Positions 1 through 6,432 of a stretch of DNA of 6,432 nucleotides are shown one piece after another. The position numbers and the translations under genes are program-made. Position 1 is the first letter of the stretch; every line of letters begins with the position of its first letter. Below the pieces are notes generated by a model, which saw nothing but the letters and a program-made list of their open reading frames with translations, was not told where the DNA came from and searched no databases. The DNA lies in assembly GCA_025353235.1 (NCBI GenBank), contig JANXQZ010000680.1, positions 1 to 6,432 on the forward strand, written 5' to 3'. This DNA is from Bryobacterales bacterium (GTDB lineage Bacteria > Acidobacteriota > Terriglobia > Bryobacterales > Bryobacteraceae).

Positions 1-1631
1 AGCGCCGCGGTCGGCTCGTCCAGGATCAGCACCTGGGCATCGCGCATGTACGCCCTTCCGAGCGCAATTTTCTGCCACTGACCAGCGGAAAGATCCACAC
101 CTCCCTCGAAACGTCGCCCAAGCATTTGCTGGTAGCCCGCAGGCAACCCTGCGATCACTGGTTCGGCTAGGCTCTTCTCGGCGGCGCGCTCGATCCGGGC
201 TTGGTTCTTCAGTTCGTCGATGCGCCCGAAACCAATGTTGTCACCGGCGGGCATGTCATATCGCATGTAATCCTGGAAGATCACGCCGATCTCTTTCCGC
301 AGTTCTTCCACCGAGTATTCCCGTAGGTCTATGCCATCGAGCAGAATCGCTCCTTCGGTCGGATCGTACAGCCGGGCCAGCAGCTTGACCAGGGTTGTCT
401 TTCCGGCACCGTTCTCGCCGATGAGCGCAATTCGCTCATGCGCGTCAAAGCGAAAGCTGACCTCATTCAAGACTCGCCTGTCCGAACCCGGGTAGGAAAA
501 CGACACCTTCTGGAATTCAAAGCCGGTACGGATTGGACGGGGAGCAGGCAAGGCATGCGGCACGGAAACGATGGTTGGGTTCGTTTTGAAAAAATCGAAG
601 AGGTCCTTGATGTACAGCGCCTGTTCGGCGATGTTGTTGAATCCAGAGAAGATGTTTTCGATCAATCCGCGTGAGCGCGAGAAGGCGTTCGCCAGGAAGG
701 TAAGCTCGCCAACGGTGATGCTGCCTGCCAGCGTTCGCGCCAGTATCAGCGCGTATGCTCCGTAATACCCTGCGGTGGGCAACAGATTTAGGAGCGACCC
801 GGTGGCCGCGCGGCGCATCGCAAGCGCCTTATTCTCGATATAAAACTTTTGGAAAAGATCGCGGGACCGCGTTATGAGGTGGGTGCCGAGCCCGAAGATT
901 TTCACTTCCTTCGCGCTCTGATTGCTAGCTCCCAGCATGCGAAGGTAATCCAGCTCACGCCTTTCCGGCGTCCAGCGATACAGCATCGAGTAGGCCAGCA
1001 TGGCGAACTTGGTCTCGCCAAGAAACGCGGGGATCACTGCGGCCACCAGCATCACCAGGAACCAGGGAGAAAAGGAGATGATCGCCGCCGAAAGCAGCAC
1101 TAGCGTGACCACCTGCTGGACCATCACGGCCATCTGCGCGATCATGCCCAGCCTGGAGGTGGTCTGGCGGCGCGCTCGCTCCAGCTTGTCATAGAATACC
1201 GGGTCCTCGAACGACACCAGATCCAGCTGCGTGGCATGCTCCATCAGCTTCAGGCTGACGTAATTGGTGAACTGGTCGCCCATGAGGCTGTCGCATAGGT
1301 TTACCGCGCGCGCCAGGAGATCTCCTCCCACGGTGAGTCCAATCTCCAGGCCTAAGTAGAACCAGATTCGGCCTGGATCGCCCGAACGGTGCGAGATCCA
1401 CTGCACCACCCCATCAATGATCAGTTTCCCCACCCAGAGCTGAGCCACCGAGAGCGTCGCGATAATCAGCCGCAATAAGATGGTTGCAACGGCCAGGAAC
1501 GGGCTCGTATCCCAGACCATGCGAAGCAGGGGAGGAATATTCCTGAGCGCCCGAATCCGGTCGCGCCAGCCCACAGGTGCGTCGGATTTGGGCATGTGGG
1601 GGTTCATAGATCCAGTGTAGATCTGAGCCAT
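1..1631 (-). CDS. ABC transporter, fused permease/ATP-binding protein (partial, C-terminus cut by window edge)
   Basis: This encodes a half-transporter of the MdlB/MsbA-like exporter class, with an N-terminal transmembrane domain and a C-terminal ATPase in one chain; it would act as a dimer in the inner membrane. About 543 codons are present. Hydrophobic stretches lie around residues 44-67 and 165-205, with more before residue 310. In the ATPase part, Walker A GENGAGKTT is at about 405-413 (bases 393-419), a Q-loop reads IGVIFQDY, the signature reads LSAGQ (bases 78-92; the consensus is LSGGQ), and Walker B reads VLILDEPTAA with the catalytic Glu at bases 15-17. The H-loop and stop lie outside the window. 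I chose the ATG at 1631, which has a G-rich stretch about 12 nt upstream. In-frame ATGs at 1607 and 1595 are possible alternatives, and none has a strong Shine-Dalgarno. The substrate cannot be read from sequence. It has its own promoter and is not clearly part of the secA operon. Confidence 0.93.
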   Translation of the reverse strand, partial: MAQIYTGSMNPHMPKSDAPVGWRDRIRALRNIPPLLRMVWDTSPFLAVATILLRLIIATLSVAQLWVGKLIIDGVVQWISHRSGDPGRIWFYLGLEIGLTVGGDLLARAVNLCDSLMGDQFTNYVSLKLMEHATQLDLVSFEDPVFYDKLERARRQTTSRLGMIAQMAVMVQQVVTLVLLSAAIISFSPWFLVMLVAAVIPAFLGETKFAMLAYSMLYRWTPERRELDYLRMLGASNQSAKEVKIFGLGTHLITRSRDLFQKFYIENKALAMRRAATGSLLNLLPTAGYYGAYALILARTLAGSITVGELTFLANAFSRSRGLIENIFSGFNNIAEQALYIKDLFDFFKTNPTIVSVPHALPAPRPIRTGFEFQKVSFSYPGSDRRVLNEVSFRFDAHERIALIGENGAGKTTLVKLLARLYDPTEGAILLDGIDLREYSVEELRKEIGVIFQDYMRYDMPAGDNIGFGRIDELKNQARIERAAEKSLAEPVIAGLPAGYQQMLGRRFEGGVDLSAGQWQKIALGRAYMRDAQVLILDEPTAA

Positions 1632-1717
1632 AAAGCACGAACGCCCACCCCTTGCGAGGTGAGCGCTCGTGTTTGCCTGGATTTACAGGCACCCTGGGAA
1701 CGCCAGGGGATGTTCAT
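1604..1717 (-). CDS. Possible 37-residue leader ORF overlapping an ABC transporter start (ATGA)
   Basis: A short reading frame starts with ATG at 1717 and ends in a TGA at 1606-1604. That TGA overlaps the alternative ABC transporter ATG at 1607 in the ATGA arrangement typical of translational coupling. The peptide begins MNIPWRSQG and is rich in Arg, Ser and Leu; it resembles nothing I recognise. It lies wholly inside the predicted leader transcript and spans the hairpin at 1692-1708. Against it, no clear Shine-Dalgarno precedes 1717, and an ORF this short can arise by chance. It is listed as a candidate uORF only. Confidence 0.2.
   Translation of the reverse strand: MNIPWRSQGACKSRQTRALTSQGVGVRALWLRSTLDL
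1692..1708 (-). other. Small hairpin in the ABC transporter leader
   Basis: A perfect 6-bp GC-rich inverted repeat, CCCTGG (1692-1697) and CCAGGG (1703-1708), is separated by 5 nt. It is transcribed in the leader between the promoter at 1769-1797 and the ABC start. No U-tract follows it, so it is not an intrinsic terminator. Any role in translation or RNA stability is speculative. Confidence 0.35.
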
Positions 1718-1732
1718 GGGAGAATCAGATCC

Positions 1733-1750
1733 GACGGAAACGCATCCGTC
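1733..1750 (-). other. Small hairpin near the 5' end of the ABC transporter leader
   Basis: A perfect 6-bp inverted repeat, gacgga (1733-1738) and tccgtc (1745-1750), surrounds a 6-nt loop. It would begin about 12 nt after the predicted transcription start and could act as a 5' stabilising stem. No poly-U follows it in the leftward direction. Confidence 0.35.
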
Positions 1751-1768
1751 AAAACTGTTTGTGATTGG

Positions 1769-1797
1769 ATGATAGGGCTTACGGGATTTTGAGTCAA
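1769..1797 (-). promoter_or_regulatory. Sigma70-type promoter for the ABC transporter
   Basis: On the minus strand a -35 box TTGACT (1797-1792) and a -10 box TATCAT (1774-1769) are separated by exactly 17 nt, each one mismatch from consensus. Transcription would start near 1762, giving a leader of about 130 nt to the ATG at 1631. The site lies in the non-coding gap upstream of the transporter and faces it, which supports the call. No experimental start is known to me. Confidence 0.6.
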
Positions 1798-1820
1798 GGG
1801 AAAAACAGCTTGTGGATCGC

Positions 1821-1856
1821 CTAGCGTAAGTACCTCATTTCAGATCTCTTACGTAG
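1821..1856. repeat. Imperfect inverted repeat upstream of the ABC promoter
   Basis: The arms CTA-g-CGTAAG (1821-1830) and CTTACG-TAG (1848-1856) pair over 9 bp with one bulged base, around a 17-nt loop. The repeat sits 24 nt upstream of the -35 box of the ABC promoter and about 90 nt past the stop of the DUF6599-like gene. It could be an operator half-site pair or a 3'-end hairpin for the secA operon. It lacks the U-tract of an intrinsic terminator. The remainder of the non-coding gap 1632-1945 shows no RNA gene that I recognise. Confidence 0.3.
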
Positions 1857-1945
1857 CCGTCCGCATTGGAAAAGATGTGGAAAACCCTGTGCAACATGTT
1901 CCTTGACGCGTACTTTGTCGGTCTAAGATGGAGAAATGGGACGAG

Positions 1946-2821
1946 TTATTTGCCGCCGAGGCCAAGTACCGTCAAAGAGTCGTCAGCATTTATAGGGCCA
2001 AACTTGCGTCTTAGCACGCGGTACCCCCCGTAAGTTAACCCAGAGAGCAAGCAAAATACCAGGATAAACCCCGCCAGTTCGAAGCCACCCAGAACGATTT
2101 GAGCGGCCGTCTGCGGCCTGATGGTCAGCGGGGGTTGCTGGTCCCAACTCATGGAAGCCTGGTACTCAATGTCCTTCAGCAAGGCATCTGCCGACTTCTC
2201 ATCCGGAGCGTTCAGAACCACTCCGATCATCGGCCCGCTCCGCTTGGCTACCGCTCCAGCTAGATTCCGAAATGCCGGCAGCTGCTGGCGCGCCATTTGC
2301 GGAGTGAGGTAATAGAAGATCGCCAGCGTGGCTTCGTTTTTTCCAGAATGGTAGCGGGCGAGCGCGGCTTCCGTGCCGAACTGGAAAGCTGCGGCATCAG
2401 GGGTTACTTGGGGAGAGGCTTGGGACAGGCCGACGGGTCCAACGACGTAGCGTTCAGAGCCGGGAATCTGCCCCCTTTCTGGAAGGTAAGTTCGCAGAAT
2501 GGGAAGGGGTGTGCCGGACACGCTCGCAAGCGGGACGCTGAAGTCAGTCGGGCATTTACCCTCGCAGGTAAGTACGTAGTTTCCTAACTGCTTAGCACCC
2601 TTCAGTGAAAGGGTTGCTGCATAGGCCCCGGTCGGGTCTTTGAACTTGAGAGCCGTGACCTTATAGGCACCGCGATCCGTCGTCTGGCTCGACTGGAGCC
2701 CTAGTTCGTCCAAGAGCGGGTCCGAGGCGGCGGTTAACCGCCCCATGGCCGCCAAGGCTGCCAACCCGCACCTTATGCTCCGTGGCATTTTTTGTACTTT
2801 TTCCCGCTTCCGCAGGGGCAT
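1946..2821 (-). CDS. DUF6599-like exported protein with C-terminal membrane anchor
   Basis: The 291-residue product has a basic N-terminus, a short hydrophobic core (GLAALAAMG, interrupted by one Arg) and an Ala-rich possible cleavage site near LTAAS, so it is probably exported by Sec. The body resembles the DUF6599 family of acidobacteria: an [13 protein letters not shown] segment early on, then the [21 protein letters not shown] stretch. Two close cysteines (Cys86 and Cys90, in CEGKC) could form a disulfide outside the cytoplasm. A single strong transmembrane segment lies at about 242-264, followed by an Arg/Lys-rich stretch and a short tail. Its biochemical function is unknown to me. The ATG at 2821 has AAGGA 7 nt upstream and overlaps secA by 49 nt. 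An alternative ATG at 2788 would overlap by 16 nt and give 280 residues, but has a weaker site. Either way translation is probably coupled to secA. Confidence 0.85.
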   Translation of the reverse strand: MPLRKREKVQKMPRSIRCGLAALAAMGRLTAASDPLLDELGLQSSQTTDRGAYKVTALKFKDPTGAYAATLSLKGAKQLGNYVLTCEGKCPTDFSVPLASVSGTPLPILRTYLPERGQIPGSERYVVGPVGLSQASPQVTPDAAAFQFGTEAALARYHSGKNEATLAIFYYLTPQMARQQLPAFRNLAGAVAKRSGPMIGVVLNAPDEKSADALLKDIEYQASMSWDQQPPLTIRPQTAAQIVLGGFELAGFILVFCLLSGLTYGGYRVLRRKFGPINADDSLTVLGLGGK

Positions 2822-5601
2822 GGATCGTTCCTTCCGGCCTTATTTGCCACGACTAGAGGCTTATTCTCCGTGGTGACTCCGCCTCCTGCAAACTGCATGG
2901 AGGCTAATTCCTTCTCTTTCTTCCGTTCAATGTTTCGAGTGAAATCCAGAACCGCTCTCTGCTGTTCGACGGATACCGTAACGGGTTCGGGTTCAAGTTC
3001 TTCTTCGTACTCCTCTTCATCGGCGAAGGGAAGAACCGGCTTGGCGCTACCCCTGAAATCGTCATCGTGAGTTACCTGAAGAAAATAGAGATAGCGGATC
3101 GTTTCATCTTCGATCCGATCCATCATGTCCTGGAACAGGCCGAACGACTCTTTCTTGTACTCGATGAGCGGATCTTTCTGCCCGTACCCTCGCAGCCCGA
3201 TGCCTTCTTTGAGGTGGTCCATCGACAGGAGGTGATCCTTCCACTGTCCATCGATCACGTTCAGCATGATCATGCGTTCGGCATCGCGCATGATTTCCGG
3301 CCCAACCAGCCTTTCTTTCTCATCGTAGCGGTTGGAGAGCCGGTCGAATACGGCGTCCTCGATCTCGATCCGGTTCATGCTGGCGAGATCCTGCGTGTCG
3401 ATCTTCACTCCAAACTGCGTCAGCACGTCCGACTGCATGCCAGCATAGTCCCAGGCGGTGGCGTGCTCTTTTTCGGGGCAACGGGTATCCACGTACCCTT
3501 GCACGATGCCGCGCACAATCTCCAGAATGCGCTCTTTCTGTTCCTTGCCTTCCAGCAACGCGCGCCGCATCCCGTAGATGGCTTGGCGCTGCTTGTTCAT
3601 TACGTCGTCATACTCGAGCAGGTGCTTGCGAGCCGCGAAGTTTTGCGCTTCCACTGCCTTCTGAGCGGCGGCGATGCGCTTCGAGATCAACTTCGATTCG
3701 ATGGGCACATCCTCTTCCATCCCGAGCCGCAGCATCAGATTCTGCATGCGCTCGCCGCCAAAGATGCGCATCAGATCGTCTTGCAGCGAGAGGTAAAAGC
3801 GCGAACCGCCGGGATCGCCCTGCCTGCCGGATCGTCCCCGCAACTGATTGTCGATGCGCCGGGATTCATGACGTTCCGTGCCCAGGACGAAGAGACCGCC
3901 CGCTCGCACAACTTCGTCGTGTTCCGGATCCGTCTCGGTTTTAAAACGCAGCATGCACTCGTCCCACTCTGCCCGCTCGGGCGTTCCATAGGCGGCGATC
4001 TGCATTGCGTCGGGGTCTCTGCCCTGACGTCGCAAGTGGTCCTTCGCCATGTACTCGGGATTGCCGCCCAGCAGAATATCGGTGCCGCGGCCAGCCATGT
4101 TGGTGGATACGGTTACTGCGTCCTTGCGCCCGGCCTGCGCGATGATGCTGGCTTCCCGCTCGTGATTCTTGGCATTCAGCACTTCATGCCGGACGCCCAT
4201 CTTCTTTAAGATATTCGAGAGCCGCTCCGACTTCTCCACCGAAACCGTGCCGACCAGGACTGGCTGACCCTTCTCATGGAGCGCCTTAATCTCTTTCGCA
4301 GCATTGCGGAATTTCTCATCCTCGGTGCGGTAAACGACGTCCTGGTTCTCGACGCGCAGCATCGGACGGTTCGTCGGGACCACCACCACTTCCAGCTTGT
4401 AGGTCTTCTCGAACTCCGCCGCTTCGGTTTCCGCCGTGCCAGTCATGCCCGCAAGCTTCTTAAACATGCGGAAATAATTCTGGAAGGTGATGGTTGCCAG
4501 CGTCTGATTTTCTTTCTCGATCTTGACGCCTTCCTTGGCTTCCACTGCTTGGTGCAGGCCATCGCTCCAGCGGCGTCCCGGCATGATGCGGCCCGTAAAC
4601 TCGTCCACGATGACGACTTGGCCTTCCTGGACAAGATAGTCCTTGTCCTTGTGGAAGAGCACGTGCGCTTTGAGAGACTGCTGCACGTGGTGGTTTGACT
4701 CGATATTGGCGGGGTCGTAAAGGTTGCCGCAGCCGAGCAGCTTCTCCACCTTCAGCACGCCCTCTTCGGTGAGAGCTACGGAACGGTGCTTCTCGTCCAC
4801 GGTGAAATCGCCGGTGGTGTACTTCTCTCCAGGCTCCTTGCCTTCGATCACTTCGCCGCGAGTCAGCTTGGGAATGATGCGATTGATTTTGTAATACTGA
4901 TCGGTGGATTCTTCGCTTGCGCCGGAGATAATCAGCGGCGTGCGCGCCTCATCGACGAGGATGGAATCCACTTCGTCTACGATGGCGAAATTGTGCTCCC
5001 GCTGCGCGCAATCCTCGAGGCGGAACTTCATGTTATCCCGGAGATAATCGAAGCCGAACTCGTTGTTCGTGCCATAGGTGATGTCGCAGTTATAGCTGAG
5101 CTTGCGCTGCTGATCATCCAGGTCGTGTACGATGACCCCGACCGTGAGCCCGAGGAAGCGATAAAGCCGGCCCATCCATTCGGAATCGCGCCTGGCCAGA
5201 TAATCGTTGACCGTGACCACGTGGACGCCCTTGCCGGTGAGAGCGTTCAAGTAAACGGCCAGCGTGGCGACGAGCGTCTTGCCTTCGCCAGTGCGCATCT
5301 CGGAAATCTTGCCGCGATGCAGGACGACTCCGCCGATCAGTTGCACGTCGAAGTGCCGCATGTTGAGCACGCGGCGGCCACCTTCGCGGCAAACAGCGAA
5401 GGCCTCTGGAAGGAGGTCATCCAGCGCGGCTCCCTCGGCTAGCCTCTGCTTAAATTCGCCAGTCTTGGCGGCGAGATCCTGGTCGGACAGCGCCTGCATG
5501 GCCGGTTCCAGATCATTAATGGACGCGATTAACGGCCGCATGGCCTTGATGTCGCGCTCGTTTTTGGTTCCCCAAATTTTGGAAATTACTGCGTCAATCA
5601 T
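2773..5601 (-). CDS. secA: Protein translocase subunit SecA
   Basis: SecA is the ATPase motor that drives unfolded preproteins through SecYEG. The 942-residue chain is complete and somewhat longer than E. coli SecA (901). Visible landmarks in order: Walker [10 protein letters not shown] (102-110), VNDYLARRD (131-139), Walker [16 protein letters not shown] (207-221), the preprotein-crosslinking region after about 225, [18 protein letters not shown] (332-349), GMTGTA (385-390), [10 protein letters not shown] (500-509), the arginine-finger motif [18 protein letters not shown] (581-598), and the helical scaffold with [12 protein letters not shown] (661-672). The acidic linker [12 protein letters not shown] (862-873) leads to a C-terminal zinc-binding tail with Cys928, Cys930, Cys939 and His940, which in the family contacts SecB and ribosomes. 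The ATG at 5601 has AAGGA 7 nt upstream. It lies 48 nt downstream of a small secretory-type ORF whose final codons can pair with this ribosome-binding site, suggesting SecM-like control. Confidence 0.99.
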   Translation of the reverse strand: MIDAVISKIWGTKNERDIKAMRPLIASINDLEPAMQALSDQDLAAKTGEFKQRLAEGAALDDLLPEAFAVCREGGRRVLNMRHFDVQLIGGVVLHRGKISEMRTGEGKTLVATLAVYLNALTGKGVHVVTVNDYLARRDSEWMGRLYRFLGLTVGVIVHDLDDQQRKLSYNCDITYGTNNEFGFDYLRDNMKFRLEDCAQREHNFAIVDEVDSILVDEARTPLIISGASEESTDQYYKINRIIPKLTRGEVIEGKEPGEKYTTGDFTVDEKHRSVALTEEGVLKVEKLLGCGNLYDPANIESNHHVQQSLKAHVLFHKDKDYLVQEGQVVIVDEFTGRIMPGRRWSDGLHQAVEAKEGVKIEKENQTLATITFQNYFRMFKKLAGMTGTAETEAAEFEKTYKLEVVVVPTNRPMLRVENQDVVYRTEDEKFRNAAKEIKALHEKGQPVLVGTVSVEKSERLSNILKKMGVRHEVLNAKNHEREASIIAQAGRKDAVTVSTNMAGRGTDILLGGNPEYMAKDHLRRQGRDPDAMQIAAYGTPERAEWDECMLRFKTETDPEHDEVVRAGGLFVLGTERHESRRIDNQLRGRSGRQGDPGGSRFYLSLQDDLMRIFGGERMQNLMLRLGMEEDVPIESKLISKRIAAAQKAVEAQNFAARKHLLEYDDVMNKQRQAIYGMRRALLEGKEQKERILEIVRGIVQGYVDTRCPEKEHATAWDYAGMQSDVLTQFGVKIDTQDLASMNRIEIEDAVFDRLSNRYDEKERLVGPEIMRDAERMIMLNVIDGQWKDHLLSMDHLKEGIGLRGYGQKDPLIEYKKESFGLFQDMMDRIEDETIRYLYFLQVTHDDDFRGSAKPVLPFADEEEYEEELEPEPVTVSVEQQRAVLDFTRNIERKKEKELASMQFAGGGVTTENKPLVVANKAGRNDPCPCGSGKKYKKCHGA

Positions 5602-5604
5602 GAA

Positions 5605-5663
5605 CGTTTCCTTTAACCTTCGTTGCGGTGGATGAGTACTGCGGAGCTTTTAGGAAGGAAACG
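5605..5663 (-). promoter_or_regulatory. Predicted RNA stem sequestering the secA ribosome-binding site
   Basis: In the leftward transcript, CGUUUCCUU (5663-5655), inside the last codons of the upstream small ORF, is perfectly complementary over 9 nt to AAGGAAACG (5613-5605), which contains the secA Shine-Dalgarno. The loop is 41 nt. Three more pairs, CCU (5654-5652) with AGG (5619-5617), can form beyond a 3-nt bulge. Folding would hide AAGGA from the ribosome. A ribosome paused on the preceding proline codons would cover the 5' arm and release the site. The complementarity is seen directly; the switching function is inferred by analogy with secM-secA of E. coli. Confidence 0.6.
5609..5613 (-). 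promoter_or_regulatory. secA Shine-Dalgarno sequence
   Basis: AAGGA on the minus strand lies 7 nt before the secA ATG at 5601. It fixes that start and is entirely contained in the 3' arm of the predicted sequestering stem. Confidence 0.8.
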
Positions 5664-6015
5664 AGGGTGGCGGAGGACGTTGATACAGGGCGGGGATGGT
5701 GCGCGAGACAACAGCGGATTCGGTGGCGGGCTTGGGCGGAACTTGGCTGGCTAGTAGAGGACTTGCCGCTACGGGCGCGAGGCGCGGATCGAAGAACGCG
5801 AAGCGCGATTGTTCGGCGCGGCGGACCTGAGTGGATGATCGGGCTGGTAAAACTTTGGATTGGAGGGTCGGTTTAGCGGTTGAACGCGGGGAGAGTCCGG
5901 TGGTTTGCGAAGTAAGATTCCGGGCGATTTCGGTGGGCAGGCCGTAGACGGCGCACCAGGCAGCGAAGAGGAGGGCGATCGCTGGTTGGCACCGGGATGT
6001 GGAGGCTGGGCGCAA
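5650..6015 (-). CDS. Small secretory-type protein upstream of secA; candidate SecM-like translation-arrest peptide
   Basis: The 121-residue product is not a family I recognise by name. The N-terminus has Arg2 and Arg8, then a hydrophobic segment (about residues 11-26, PAIALLFAAWCAVYGL), as in a Sec signal sequence or anchor. The rest is rich in Pro, Ser, Ala and Arg, with no predicted fold. Residues 113-117 are Arg followed by four Pro, and only SFPS follows before the stop; consecutive prolines are a known cause of ribosome stalling. The gene ends 48 nt before secA, and its last codons pair with the secA Shine-Dalgarno. Together these match the architecture of E. coli secM, although the SecM arrest sequence is absent. 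Third codon positions are C/G-rich, which supports real coding. The start is uncertain: TTG at 6015 is the only likely start in this frame, has no visible Shine-Dalgarno, and follows an in-frame stop by a few codons. The function is inferred. Confidence 0.65.
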   Translation of the reverse strand: MRPASTSRCQPAIALLFAAWCAVYGLPTEIARNLTSQTTGLSPRSTAKPTLQSKVLPARSSTQVRRAEQSRFAFFDPRLAPVAASPLLASQVPPKPATESAVVSRTIPALYQRPPPPSFPS

Positions 6016-6029
6016 TGGGATCTATTAAC

Positions 6030-6058
6030 AGGATATGCGTAGCTGGTCCGGGTGTCAA
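6030..6058 (-). promoter_or_regulatory. Sigma70-type promoter for the small ORF-secA-DUF6599 operon
   Basis: On the minus strand a consensus -35 TTGACA (6058-6053) is followed after 17 nt by TATCCT (6035-6030). Transcription would start near 6023, only about 8 nt before the proposed TTG start at 6015, so that ORF would be nearly leaderless. No later promoter was obvious in the 48-nt gap before secA, so this is the best candidate for driving the whole cluster. Confidence 0.6.
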
Positions 6059-6118
6059 TATGGCGTACTTTCCTAGAGATGCGTTGATCGTGAAAAGTGG
6101 GACAATTGGAGCACAAAG

Positions 6119-6125
6119 AAGGAGA
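6119..6125 (+). promoter_or_regulatory. Ribosome-binding site of the small membrane protein gene
   Basis: AAGGAGA lies 7 nt before the ATG at 6133, a near-ideal Shine-Dalgarno. It decides the start at 6133 over an in-frame ATG at 6097, whose extra twelve residues would be encoded across this very site. Confidence 0.75.
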
Positions 6126-6132
6126 CCAAAGC

Positions 6133-6393
6133 ATGAGAGTTCGAATCGTGGTTTGGGCGGGTGTTGGCGCACTGGTTACGGTTTTATGGAACCTCTACAT
6201 CTCCGCGACCCCAAACCTATTTGCGGGGACGTGGGCTCTTGTCTACCTCACTTGTCCTATTGCGTTGGCGCGTAATGACGCGCTCAGTTTCTATTCAGTC
6301 CTTGTTGCGAATGCTGTCACATATGCCGTGGTAGGCACGGTCGTGGAAACGATGCGCAGGCACCATGAACGAATCAAGTTAACGCACCTTTAG
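6133..6393 (+). CDS. Small predicted integral membrane protein, function unknown
   Basis: The 86-residue protein starts MRVRIVVWAG and ends IKLTHL. Three hydrophobic segments are visible, at about residues 4-24, 30-47 and 52-74, followed by a basic tail (MRRHHERIK). The short loop ARND (47-50) separates the second and third. Positive charges at both ends suggest cytoplasmic termini, but an odd number of segments would place them on opposite sides, so one segment may not cross. I recognise no domain. It is read divergently from the secA operon, sharing a gap of about 117 nt with it. No convincing promoter for it was seen in that gap. The strong ribosome-binding site and the hydrophobic pattern make it a likely real gene. 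The 39 nt after its stop, to the window end, hold nothing I can identify. Confidence 0.75.
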   Translation: MRVRIVVWAGVGALVTVLWNLYISATPNLFAGTWALVYLTCPIALARNDALSFYSVLVANAVTYAVVGTVVETMRRHHERIKLTHL

Positions 6394-6432
6394 GACAATA
6401 CCCAAATATGGGGCTTTGAATTCTGGGGCGTG

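Noticed and set aside
1809..1897. Several TGTGGAT/TGTGGAAAA-like words resembling DnaA boxes
   Set aside because: None matches the 9-mer consensus exactly, there is no cluster with an AT-rich unwinding region, and the neighbouring genes are not origin-linked.
1903..1929. Plus-strand TTGACG and TAAGAT boxes resembling a promoter
   Set aside because: The spacer is only 15 nt, and the site would read into the antisense of the DUF6599-like gene with no plus-strand gene to serve.
2297..2587. Plus-strand open frame opposite the DUF6599-like gene
   Set aside because: It is a shadow of a supported gene, with no ribosome-binding site or recognisable product.
3067..4209. A long plus-strand open frame (380 codons) antisense to secA
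   Set aside because: It lies wholly opposite the confidently identified secA frame. Its His/Leu/Val-rich translation is typical of the antisense of a GC-rich gene, with no family resemblance.
4786..5442. A plus-strand open frame (218 codons) antisense to the secA N-terminal part
   Set aside because: It is a shadow frame opposite the Walker A/B coding region, with no recognisable domain.
5769..6172. Two alternative minus-strand frames (5769-6134 and 5873-6172) overlapping the small ORF before secA
   Set aside because: They have unnatural Arg/Pro/Ser-rich compositions and no ribosome-binding site, and neither reaches the secA junction. The 5650-6015 frame has better third-position bias, a signal-like N-terminus and the right spacing to secA.
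6403..6416. Short palindrome-like stretch around CCCAAATATGGG after the small membrane protein gene
   Set aside because: The stem is only 4 bp and lacks a T-tract, so it is not supportable as a terminator or operator.

Overview
The window looks like a chromosomal segment of a moderately GC-rich bacterium, most likely an acidobacterium (Terriglobia-like). The main support is a DUF6599-type protein, a family I know mostly from Acidobacteriota, encoded directly after secA. The phylum assignment is inference. No mobile element, CRISPR array, tRNA or rRNA was seen.

Layout: almost everything is on the minus strand. The left edge (1-1631) holds a truncated fused permease/ATPase of an ABC exporter, cut off just after its Walker B motif. 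It is preceded by a good sigma70-type promoter (1769-1797) and a leader of about 130 nt with two small hairpins and a possible short uORF. To the right lies a cluster read leftward in the order: a 121-residue secretory-type small protein (6015-5650), secA (5601-2773), and a DUF6599-like exported, C-terminally anchored protein (2821-1946) whose start overlaps the secA end. A promoter with TTGACA, a 17-nt spacer and TATCCT sits just in front of this cluster (6030-6058). A divergent plus-strand gene (6133-6393) encodes an 86-residue predicted membrane protein.

The most interesting element is the small gene in front of secA. It has an N-terminal hydrophobic export signal, a long Pro/Ser/Ala-rich and apparently unstructured body, and an Arg-Pro-Pro-Pro-Pro run (residues 113-117) four residues before its stop codon. 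Its last codons contain nine nucleotides perfectly complementary to the secA Shine-Dalgarno region across a 41-nt loop. A ribosome paused on the proline run would cover the 5' arm of this stem and could free the secA ribosome-binding site. This is the logic of E. coli SecM-SecA, but the peptide has no SecM arrest sequence. I propose it as a candidate SecM-like secretion-monitoring arrest peptide with its own RNA switch. The parts are visible in the sequence; the function is inferred.

How it would fit together: low Sec capacity would leave the nascent peptide unpulled, prolong the pause, open the stem and raise SecA synthesis. DUF6599 translation would follow by overlap with the secA end.
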